This document shows positions 53,438 to 63,100 of a stretch of DNA of 64,000 bases, one piece after another; positions within the stretch are counted from its first letter, which is position 1; the number at the start of each line of letters is the position of its first letter. This DNA comes from Saccharomycodes ludwigii. Taxonomy: Eukaryota > Ascomycota > Saccharomycetes > Saccharomycodales > Saccharomycodaceae. The notes under the pieces were generated by a model. That model was not told where the DNA came from. It ran no database searches and worked only from the letters and a program-made list of their open reading frames with translations. Location of the stretch: the NCBI RefSeq assembly GCF_020623625.1, contig NC_060203.1:682001-746000 (forward strand), given 5' to 3'. The position numbers and the translations under genes were made by a program.

Positions 53438-54409
53438 TATAAATGAGTAGTCAATGCCTCGAATATATATATATATATATATTTTAGTTCTGGATGTAAA
53501 GATACATACGTGTATATGCAATTGATATGATAATTACAAACTTGGAATAGAAAAGCATGATAAAAGTGGGGAAATGCGGTAAATATTTAAATATATATTA
53601 TATATCGATAATTTTTTCTTTTTTTTTTTTTTTTTTTTTGAACAAAGTTTTCTCGGATAGTTTTTGAGATGGGGGTGTATTCCGATAGTGTATGATAGGC
53701 CTATTCGGCTTTTTGATTTATTTTATTTGATAACCGAAACGCGAAAAGTCAAAAAAAAAAAAGAAATAAAAATGGCTGTACTTTGCCATTCTGGCTGCGT
53801 GCTCCCCCTCTTTCAGAAAGATGGTAAGAATGTAACGTGGATAGAAAACACAGCCTTTCCTGACTTTAATTTTAAATCTGAATCTAAAAATAAACAATTA
53901 TTAGTTTTACTTTGCTTTAACTTTTGAAATGAATTTGATTCAAAGATAAACAGCAGATTCCACCAAGCCACTTTCTTCTATCTTTTCCACTGATTAAGGC
54001 CATTGTTTTATATATATATATTTGTTTTTTTGCTGAACTTTTATTTCTTTTAATTATCTCAAACACTTTTCTATTGTTTTAATAAAGGCGTATTTTTATT
54101 ACATTCGAATTCATTTGAAACACAAAAATAGATCATAACCTTCTATTTATATCCTTCTTTTTCTTATGACTCCCATATAATTTATTGCTAACAGATTAAA
54201 AATCATATTCAAATTTAAGGAAAAGAAATTAAGAAAAGAAATTAAAAAAAAAAAAAAATATACGGTCTAATATATAAAAACTTAAAACTACTATTTATCA
54301 TTTATCCTCCTTTTTTTCCCTAAGGAATAAAAAATTGTAACGAAAAATAACTAGAAAAAGAGGTTAAATCAAAAGACCTCAAAAATAAATAGCTCTACAA
54401 CATATATCA
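53438..54409. other. Divergent intergenic region GEF1 / TOS7-like
   Basis: This 0.97 kb region begins with (TA)n at about 53463-53482 and a T-run at 53618-53639. A CCGAAACGCGAAAAG segment near 53733 resembles an MCB/SCB-type cell-cycle element. A 51-codon ATG frame at 53772-53927 was considered and not accepted. The rest is AT-rich leader for the TOS7-like gene. Confidence 0.5.
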
Positions 54410-56608
54410 ATGTCAAATAATAAAAAACTAATATCATTCTCAACTATACTTATAGGCTTCCAGTTTGCATCCTTAGCTGCACTAATCATAGCATGTGTCA
54501 CTGCTCCTGTGTTCAAACAAATTGGTTTAAGTTCATATAACGGTATCCATTATGGTGTTTTTGGTTATTGTGATGATACTTCTACATGTACTAAAGCTTC
54601 TGCTAATTACCATCCGTCTGAAGTAACCTCCAGTAGTTCAAATTGGAAGCTAGATGATTATGCAAGAAGTACTTTGGGAGAATTATTAATTGTGGTTCCA
54701 ATTAGCGCAGGTGTTCTTTTTATCGCCATGGTTTCTAACATTATATCTACTGTGTTCTCCTTCAAAGCTAACGGAACTTCAAGTCTAATCATTTTTATTA
54801 TTAATTTGATTTTATCATTTTTGGGTTTTGCGGGTTCAGCCTTCAGCTGCATTGTTTGCTTCCTTTTATTTTATCCCAATGTTACTTGGTGTTCGTGGAT
54901 TTTAATTCCTTCTGCAGTTTTAGCGTTATTGAGTTTACCTTTAACCTTTTTCATTTACTACAATAATAATGAAGACCAAGAGGAGGAAACTGCCAGCACA
55001 AAAGATGGAGATGATTATAGTAGTGCTAATCCTGTTGTTAATAATACCCACGCATTTTCCACCCTTAATAATAACAAAAGCGGTAATTTACTTAAACAAG
55101 CAACTAATTTTGTCGAAGAAACCAAGACCGTCACAGATGACGATGATGATAGTAGAGATGCTGGTACTGGATATGCTAGCCAATATTACAACAGGGCTGG
55201 TAAAAGTCACAGTACATTAGATATAGGATTAAGTTCTAGTGCCACTAGTAACTATAGATCCTATGAGAATCCATATCTACGGACTCCTCAAAATAGTAAT
55301 AACAATAATCTAGCTCAAACTAATACTTTGGGCACTGAAAGTGAAGCAAGCAGTGGCTCCTACACGACAGAAAAAAAATTTATGAAGGATGTACACGCTA
55401 CAGAAAAGGAAGACGAATATGATGATATTCATTCTCTAAATAATAACAATAAGCAAGAATATTTATCGATGATTAACCGTAATGGTTCTATAAGAACTAA
55501 TAATGATCGTGTTAACAATGATAGATATGCCAAAGCTTCTCTTTCTTCACCGACAGAGGCTTATGAAGCATCAGAATCGTCATCCAAATACAGTACCATT
55601 CCATGCAACAGTAACAAGGCATATGATCCTAGAAATAATTATTTGGATCCATTAAGTAAAATACCTAGCAAACCAGAAACATTTTCCACCCAAATATTGA
55701 GACCAAATTCTATATTAGAACGTAATACTGCCGGTGTTGGTAATTATACTGGCAAAAGAAGTACTGGTGATCCAATTCCTAGTTTGCCGTTCGATATCAA
55801 GCCAGCTAATACTGCTTCCGCTGCTTTGGACAATAGTAAATTTGGCCACGATGGTTCTTATGGTATTAACTCTGCTAATTCATCTGCTAACAATCATGGT
55901 GGTCAAGTTCCATTAGGTTTAACTGCTGACCATAATAACAATAGTGTTATTGGTGGTGATAGCAGTAATAATAACTCTACAAACGATGGTCTAAGCGATC
56001 CGGGCTCATATTTCACTTCTGTATCTCAAAGAGGTGTGAATCCAGAATATTATCGCAGAAAAGTACAACATGGATTAACTGCCAATAATAATTATCAACA
56101 GAGTCAACCACCACAGCCTTATCCTTCTTCAGCAATAAACAACGGAAACCCATACGTTAATAGTTCATTTGGCTACACTGCTCCCCCTTCATCCCAACAG
56201 GGTTATTTTATGCCTCCAGGGCAACAGCAGCAGGGTCTACAGCAAATTGGTAGCGCACCCTTGCCACAACAACATATGATGATGGGATACCAACAAAGTG
56301 CGCCACCTTTCCAAGGTTATTATTATATGCCTCAGCAACAAAAGCAACAAGTTGATACTTCACAATTCTTGATTGCACATAATCCAGATTTCGCTATTGG
56401 TGGTATTAAGCCTAATAGAATGGGTATTAACACTACAGCTGCAGTTAGCGGGAAAAGATTTCAACAATCACATTATACACCTGGGTATAAGAGAAAATAT
56501 GGCAATAAAAATGAACATACAACAAACATGATATTGAACGGTGGTGGTAAAGTTTCTGCAAATAAGGCTGGAGCCAATGGTAATTATCCAATAGTAGGGT
56601 TTAGGTGA
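54410..56608 (+). CDS. TOS7: Sur7/PalI (claudin-like) family membrane protein, Tos7/Dcv1-like
   Basis: The 732-residue protein has four transmembrane segments at about 10-30, 91-113, 124-154 and 159-184. Between helices 1 and 2 lies the claudin-like loop GLSSYNGIHYGVFGYC with two cysteines (54 and 60). A long cytoplasmic tail of about 540 residues follows, rich in Asn, Ser, Gln and Pro. S. cerevisiae Tos7 (YOL019W) and its paralogue Dcv1 have this design, and TOS7 is the neighbour of TLG2 (YOL018C) as here. The family organises plasma-membrane domains and secretion. The pH-sensing relative Rim9/PalI is an alternative, less supported by position. Confidence 0.75.
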   Translation: MSNNKKLISFSTILIGFQFASLAALIIACVTAPVFKQIGLSSYNGIHYGVFGYCDDTSTCTKASANYHPSEVTSSSSNWKLDDYARSTLGELLIVVPISAGVLFIAMVSNIISTVFSFKANGTSSLIIFIINLILSFLGFAGSAFSCIVCFLLFYPNVTWCSWILIPSAVLALLSLPLTFFIYYNNNEDQEEETASTKDGDDYSSANPVVNNTHAFSTLNNNKSGNLLKQATNFVEETKTVTDDDDDSRDAGTGYASQYYNRAGKSHSTLDIGLSSSATSNYRSYENPYLRTPQNSNNNNLAQTNTLGTESEASSGSYTTEKKFMKDVHATEKEDEYDDIHSLNNNNKQEYLSMINRNGSIRTNNDRVNNDRYAKASLSSPTEAYEASESSSKYSTIPCNSNKAYDPRNNYLDPLSKIPSKPETFSTQILRPNSILERNTAGVGNYTGKRSTGDPIPSLPFDIKPANTASAALDNSKFGHDGSYGINSANSSANNHGGQVPLGLTADHNNNSVIGGDSSNNNSTNDGLSDPGSYFTSVSQRGVNPEYYRRKVQHGLTANNNYQQSQPPQPYPSSAINNGNPYVNSSFGYTAPPSSQQGYFMPPGQQQQGLQQIGSAPLPQQHMMMGYQQSAPPFQGYYYMPQQQKQQVDTSQFLIAHNPDFAIGGIKPNRMGINTTAAVSGKRFQQSHYTPGYKRKYGNKNEHTTNMILNGGGKVSANKAGANGNYPIVGFR

Positions 56609-56925
56609 AATAAAATGAGGATCACTTAAAATGTTAATCAGATTTTTGTGGAAATTCGGTAGAATAGTAGTGTACTAGAGGTCTATATATTTCTGCTTCC
56701 TTTTTCTTTTTTTTTTTTTTTTTTTGTTCTGGAGTTACTATATTTGGATGGTATTACTACTTGAATCACATAAAATGGGTAGTTTGTTTTACTTAGGTTT
56801 ATTAAATAGGCAACTTTTTTCTTAAGAACTTTTTCATCGGGTTAGAATACTGTTTTATTGTTGGATTATCAACCACTAACTGTTACTATTGTATCTAGCG
56901 GCATTTTTCATGTATATCCAAATGG

Positions 56926-56960
<35 letters not shown>

Positions 56961-57233
56961 TTTCTTTTTGCACTGAAACGATATTTAGTAGATAACAGGT
57001 ATCATATTAACGCTTTATACAAATTTAGACCCAGAGGACGTATCCATGATTGAATATTACATCCATTAACGTTGTTTTAAAATAAAACAAAAAATATTAA
57101 AATATTGGTGACATTATGTACATTTATATTACCGTTTATTATAGGACTTTTTTCTTTAATTTTTTTTAAAAAAAAAAAAAATACATATTATATATATATA
57201 ATATCTGTTACTTGTTTTCAGTATATATTTATT
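56609..57233. other. Convergent intergenic region TOS7-like / TLG2
   Basis: This 0.62 kb region between two 3' ends contains T-runs at 56707-56725 and T31 at 56929-56959, and (TA)-rich sequence at 57187-57230 that may serve 3' processing. No gene was recognised. Confidence 0.65.
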
Positions 57234-58352
57234 CTAGTACAACTCTTGTGGTGATAACTGTTCTTGTTCCTGTGTTTGTTCTTGCACTTGCTGTGGCTGT
57301 TCCACTATAAACTCCTTGTGTTTTTCTACAACAGTTTTTGATGATGAACCAGGTCTTAACATGATAAAGAAAAATAAACACAACACAAGTAAAATTAAAA
57401 GAAAAACAACTTTACATTTACCCTCTTTTTTTTGGTACACTGTAGCGGTATTTAATTCTTTTTGTGCATGTACTAAGTTAGAGGCCGTCATTTCCAAATT
57501 GTAATCGATTCTATCAATAACCGTTCCCTGGTCTATAATTAGCTGTTGCAATTCTTTAAATATACTACTTACTTCTAAAACCCCCTTAGCCAATTGTGTA
57601 ATTTCTTCATCACGTTGTTGTAAATATTTGGTAGAAAAATTTGAAGTATGGTGCAATAATTGTCCTCGTTGTTGCTGCTCTTCTTGCTCAAGTAATAGTA
57701 AATCATCATCATTATCGTCAATGTCTAAAAGTGTATTGCTTTCTTCATTGTGGCTAGAACTCTTATCGCTGGCTGTAGGTAATGGTTTAAAATCATCATT
57801 ATTTAAAAATTTTAAATAATTATTTTGCAATAATCTAAATTTTGTGCTTTTTATTTGAATTTTTCTAGCATATGCTTTCCCTAAATTAACTAAAATTATT
57901 GTAATACCATTATTATTATTATTATTATTATGAACACTCCCGGATTCGTTTTCTTGAGATAATAATTGCACACTCTGAGAACAAATTTGTAAATACTTTA
58001 TAATCTGGAAGTTTAACTCCTCAATTTGATCAATATCAGAAGTTCTATCTTGAAACCCTGGTAGCATAACTTTCTTATAAAGTCTTAATAGCCTATTGTC
58101 GATCAAATCATCAATGGTATTTAGTTTTTCGTCAATTGGCTTTAGAATATTCTCAGTAATCATCGTAAGTTGTTCATTACTTGGCGAAGATAAAGTTGAG
58201 CTGTCTTGTTTTAACGAGTCAACTACATCTAGCATGGGAATACCTTCTTCTTTTGCTGTTGTATTAGTACTATCAGGTAAATTAGTGGGAATATTAAACC
58301 TAGGAAATGTTCTTCTATATGATAAGTATAAGTTAGTTCTGTCTCTAAACAT
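57234..58352 (-). CDS. TLG2: Endosomal/TGN t-SNARE Tlg2 (syntaxin 16 family)
   Basis: The 372-residue Q-SNARE starts MFRDRTNLYLSYRRTF, the Tlg2 N-peptide bound by the SM protein Vps45. A three-helix Habc region lies at about 60-180. The SNARE motif at about 248-308 holds the zero-layer glutamine in LIIDQGTVIDRIDYN. A transmembrane anchor is at about 312-334, followed by a short Gln/Glu-rich tail like that of yeast Tlg2 (397 residues). Tlg2 mediates fusion of endosome-derived vesicles with the trans-Golgi network. Asn- and Glu/Asp-rich loops are insertions. It pairs by position with the TOS7-like gene. Confidence 0.95.
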   Translation of the reverse strand: MFRDRTNLYLSYRRTFPRFNIPTNLPDSTNTTAKEEGIPMLDVVDSLKQDSSTLSSPSNEQLTMITENILKPIDEKLNTIDDLIDNRLLRLYKKVMLPGFQDRTSDIDQIEELNFQIIKYLQICSQSVQLLSQENESGSVHNNNNNNNGITIILVNLGKAYARKIQIKSTKFRLLQNNYLKFLNNDDFKPLPTASDKSSSHNEESNTLLDIDDNDDDLLLLEQEEQQQRGQLLHHTSNFSTKYLQQRDEEITQLAKGVLEVSSIFKELQQLIIDQGTVIDRIDYNLEMTASNLVHAQKELNTATVYQKKEGKCKVVFLLILLVLCLFFFIMLRPGSSSKTVVEKHKEFIVEQPQQVQEQTQEQEQLSPQELY

Positions 58353-60193
58353 TTGTTACTGCTCTTCTTTTTCCTTTTTTTTCTCCAGTAGTAAAAGTTG
58401 TTATCGTTGAATGAGTATAAAACAAAAACAGTTAAACATTGTAAGTTGCGTAGAGAATGAGATTACTGATTAAAACAACAGCCCGCTTTTTTAAATTAAA
58501 TTTCTAAAATACAAAAAAAAAAAAAATGATTGTACAATATAAACACTGTTAAATTATAACTATATAACATATTAATTATAACTTAGTATAAAAACGTAAC
58601 AGAAAATAAAAAACTAAGTTAAATTTTACAAAACAAAAGATATTAGTCAATTGAAAACATGATTATATTTGTATTTCAAACCAACACTACTAAGAGAATT
58701 CCCGCCTCAATTATTAATTGATAATGTGATTCCATTTTATTTCACTTTATAAAGTATACTACTTGCAATATCAAATATTCCTTTAAAAAAACAGACTATC
58801 AAATCCCTTCTTAAGAAATCATCTTAAATTTATGCATTTAGTTAATAATAAAGAATGCCTAGCATCTTATCAGGCTAGGAAAGGAAATGTGAAATGTGAT
58901 AAACTCACTCGTTGTCATTTTTCTTTTTTAAAGATATGGTATTATTGAGCAAATTCACGTTGGAAGAAATCGCTAATAGTTGTAACGATTTATCCATTTT
59001 GCACTCATTTAGCTGATGATGTGACAGATATCAAAACCAAGTATAACGGATGTTTCTTTTTTACATTGTATTTCTTTATTTACAAGATCATTTTTTGGTT
59101 TAACTTTAAAGAGAGAGAAAAGAAGGCCAGAAAACAAAGATTATCAAGATAATATTGGAGGTGATGAAAGGGAAGAATATGAGAGCGTTGATCATGAAAT
59201 ATTAGCAAATGGTGAAGTGGAATGTACTTTTGATGATGAAGAATGTGATAAAGATGGTATTTTAGATGTTTTAAACAAAGTAAATATGCACCACACTTAT
59301 TTTAAAAGATCATCTAAACATACTCGCATGTTTCGAAATATTGTTCTACAAAAATTAAAGAGGGAGGTATTACCTAAAGAGTGGATATCCATGTTTGATG
59401 GAATTCATTACATGATGCCTTAAGTGGAGCCCTTGGATTAGAGCAGATTTTAATACTCTCAGAATGTAAAGCGATCGGTATTAAGGCTGATGCTTTTACA
59501 GAAAAAGATTTTCAGATTATGAAGTAATTACTTAAAATAACCAGTATATTGCAAAACTTAGTTTTATTTTATTCTCAAAATGAACCTCATTATCCTCTGG
59601 TTGTGGTTTCGCTCATGAATTTGCTAAATTTTTTACATAGTAGTTGGGAGAAAGATTTCAAATTACACACTTGCCAAGAGTTATAAATTTATTGATTTAA
59701 AATTTGGTAATTTCGGCAATGAACCAGAAATAATTATAAAATTACTAAGCAAATGTTTTAAGATCGACGAAAGAGATAAAAATAAATTTAGACTTACAAA
59801 AACATGCCTCTATTTTTAATGGTACTACTGATAGTTATATTTCTGATATATATGGTGTGCAGAAGTAATACTTGCTAAGGTAAAAAATCAGAATTTCCTT
59901 CTAAAGACTTTTTTTTTAAAAGGTTTTTTCTTCATCTTATGAGTTTCTTATTTATTTTTAATAACTAAATATCAACTTAATTTATAAATCGTTAACTATT
60001 CTGACTTATATAAGTTTATCAACTACAATAATAATAATAATAATAATAAATTTTAATTGTTAAAAAAGACGAACTATAAAAAAAAAAAGGAAAAGAAAGA
60101 AAAAAGGCTCTTAATAAAACAAAAAATAATAATAACGAAAATATCCAAATAAAATGAAATCGAAGAAAACGTGCATGTTTTTAAACGCAAAAA
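58353..60193. other. 1.8 kb gene-poor region between TLG2 and the flocculin
   Basis: The first 570 bp are AT-rich sequence without homopolymers longer than about 13, including the TLG2 promoter. A degenerate coding-like segment follows (listed separately). The last 300 bp contain an (AAT)n repeat at about 60027-60049 and A-rich sequence after the flocculin 3' end. The low homopolymer load differs from promoters elsewhere in the window. Confidence 0.5.
58936..59880 (+). pseudogene. Decayed protein-coding gene of unknown identity
   Basis: Codon-like composition extends over about 0.9 kb on the plus strand, but no single frame spans it. The longest ATG frame is 68 codons (59217-59423), in an acidic then Lys/Arg-rich context, and neighbouring segments in other frames read as helical, Leu/Lys/Glu-rich protein. 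This is the pattern of a gene that has lost function through several interruptions. I could not assign a family. Its position between the chromosome XV-type TOS7/TLG2 pair and an adhesin suggests relaxed selection at a rearrangement boundary or subtelomere. Confidence 0.45.
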
Positions 60194-63100
60194 CTAAAAT
60201 AAATTGAAAAATAAAACAAATAAAGTAAAGAACATCTTGAAAGTAGATATTCTGTTTGAAACAGCACCAGCTTGATAAATAGAAATTAATCCACTAGATG
60301 CTGGTTGAGATTGAATACTTTGAACCTCAATAGCAGCTGTGCTAGAAATAGTTTCTGATTGAATAGTGGTGGTAATAACTTTGCCACCAGATGTAGTCTT
60401 GGTAACAACATTGTTGGAATTACCAGAGTTGCCACTGCCACTCTTGGTAACAGTGGTGTAAACAGAACCAGAAGAAATAGTGTCAACATATTCACTAGCA
60501 TTGCCTGGAGAACCTGATCCGTTTTCATTATTATTGTTTGGAACAATAGTAGATGTAATAACAGATGTGATAGTACTACCGGAAGTAGTGAATACACTAG
60601 TCTTGGTAACAGTAACTGGTGTATTAGCAGTCTCAGAATTACCAGATCCACCGTTGTTGTTGTTATTTGGAACAATAGTGGATGTGATAGTAGCAGTAAT
60701 GATACTACCAGATGTGGTAAACACACTAGTCTTAGTAACAGTAACTGGTGTATTAGAAGTTTCGGAATTACCAGATCCACCGTTGTTGTTGTTGTTTGGA
60801 ACAATAGTGGATGTAATAACAGATGTGATAGTACTACCGGAAGTAGTGAATACACTAGTCTTAGTAACAATAACTGGTGTATTACCAGTTTCAGAACTAC
60901 TAGATCCACCGTTGTTGTTGTTGTTATTTGGAACAATAGTGGATGTGATAGTAGCAGTAATGGTACTACCAGATGTAGTGAATACACTAGTCTTAGTAAC
61001 AGTAACTGGTGTATTGGAAGTCTCAGAACTAACAGAATAAACTTCGGAATCGGAATTGTTAGAACCACCATTATTGTTGTTGTTATTGTTTGGAACAGTG
61101 GTGGTAGTAGCATCGCATGTGACAATAGTCGAGGTTATAGTTCTGCCAGATGTAACAATCACAGTAGTTCTTGTAACACTAGAAGGCAATCCAGGTGTCT
61201 CAGTAGTTGGATTAACTGGAGAAACAGTTTCAGAAGTGGAGGTAGTACCTGGAGCTGAATTAGTAAAGGTTTCTGATGTGGATCTACCTTCACTTGGGTT
61301 TGTAGATGTCTGAGTGTTAATAGTACCTGGAAGAGTAGTAAATGGTAAATATTTAGAACTAGTAGTGTTGAAATAACCAAATCCTGGTGTTTCAACGTAA
61401 ATGATAGTGGAAGTGGTAGACAATCCATTAGAGCCAGTAACAGTAAAAATGTCAGTGGAATACGTCGAAGTGTAAGCACCACCCCAAGATGTGAATGTAG
61501 TACTAATGTCATGGTTGGTTGGTGTTTCAACAGTGTAAATGGTAGATGTAGTTGGTTTACCATCAGTACCAGTAGTAGTGAAAATTGAAGTACCAATAGT
61601 AGAAATGTATGTACCAGTCCATGGTGTGTAGGTAGTAGTAACACCTTGATTTTCTGGAGTTTCAACAGTGTAGATGGTGGAAGTGGTTGGTTTGCCATCC
61701 GTACCAGTAGTGGTGAATACACTAGTACCAATAGTAGATGTATATGTACCGGTCCATGGTGTGTAGGTGGTACTATCTGGAACCATTGGTGTTTCAACTA
61801 TGTAGATTGTAGAAGTAGTTGGTTTGCCATCCGTACCGGTAGTGGTGAATACACTAGTACCAATAGTAGATGTATATGTACCGGTCCATGGTGTGTAGGT
61901 GGTACTATCTGGAACCACTGGGGTCTCAACTGTGTAAATGGTAGAAGTGGTTGGTTTACCATCTGTACCGGTAGTAGTGAGTACACTAGTACCAATAGTA
62001 GATGTATATGTACCAGTCCATGGTGTGTAGGTGGTACTATCTGGAACCATTGGTGTTTCAACTGTGTAAATGGTAGAAGTGGTTGGTTTGCCATCCGTAC
62101 CGGTAGTGGTGAGTACACTAGTACCAATAGTAGATGTATATGTACCAGTCCATGGTGTGTAGGTGGTACTATCTGGAACCATTGGTGTTTCAACTGTGTA
62201 AATGGTAGAAGTGGTTGGTTTACCATCTGTACCGGTAGTAGTGAGTACACTAGTACCAATAGTAGATGTATATGTACCAGTCCATGGTGTGTAGGTGGTA
62301 CTATCTGGAACCATTGGTGTTTCAACTGTGTAAATGGTAGAAGTGGTTGGTTTGCCATCCGTACCGGTAGTGGTGAATACACTAGTACCAATAGTAGATG
62401 TATATGTACCGGTCCATGGCGTATATGTAGTACTAACATCGTTGCTAGTTGGTGTCTCAACTGTGTAGATCGTAGATGTGGTTGGAATACCGTCTGATCC
62501 AATACTAGTAGTTACACTAGTACCAATGGTAGAAGTAAATGCACCAGTCCATGGCGTATATGTAGTACTAACATCGTTGCTAGTTGGTGTCTCAACTGTG
62601 TAGATCGTAGATGTGGTTGGAATACCGTCTGATCCAATACTAGTAGTTACACTAGTACCAATAGTAGAAGTAAATGCACCAGTCCATGGCGTATATGTAG
62701 TACTAACATCGTTGCTAGTTGGTGTCTCAACTGTGTAGATCGTAGATGTGGTTGGAATACCGTCTGATCCAATACTAGTAGTTACACTAGTACCAATAGT
62801 AGAAGTAAATGCACCAGTCCATGGTGTGTATGTAGTGCTAGCAGCATCAACTTCTGGAGTTTCAACTGTGTAGATAGTAGATGTGGTTGGAATACCGTCT
62901 GATCCAATACTAGTGGTAACACTAGTACCAATAGTAGAAGTAAATGCACCAGTCCATGGCGTATATGTAGTACTAACATCGTTGCTAGTTGGTGTCTCAA
63001 CTGTGTAGATCGTAGATGTGGTTGGAATACCGTCTGATCCAATACTAGTGGTAACACTAGTACCAATAGTAGAAGTAAATGCACCAGTCCATGGCGTATA

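Noticed and set aside
53772-53927. 51-codon ATG frame in the GEF1/TOS7 spacer with a good start context
   Set aside because: It is short, has no recognisable domain and lies in a normal-sized divergent promoter. Chance frames of this size are common.
61646-62497. 283-codon frame antisense to the flocculin repeats, plus other long frames there on both strands
   Set aside because: They are a by-product of a stop-free tandem repeat read in other frames, with repetitive Cys/Trp-rich or Leu/His-rich composition and no start signal.
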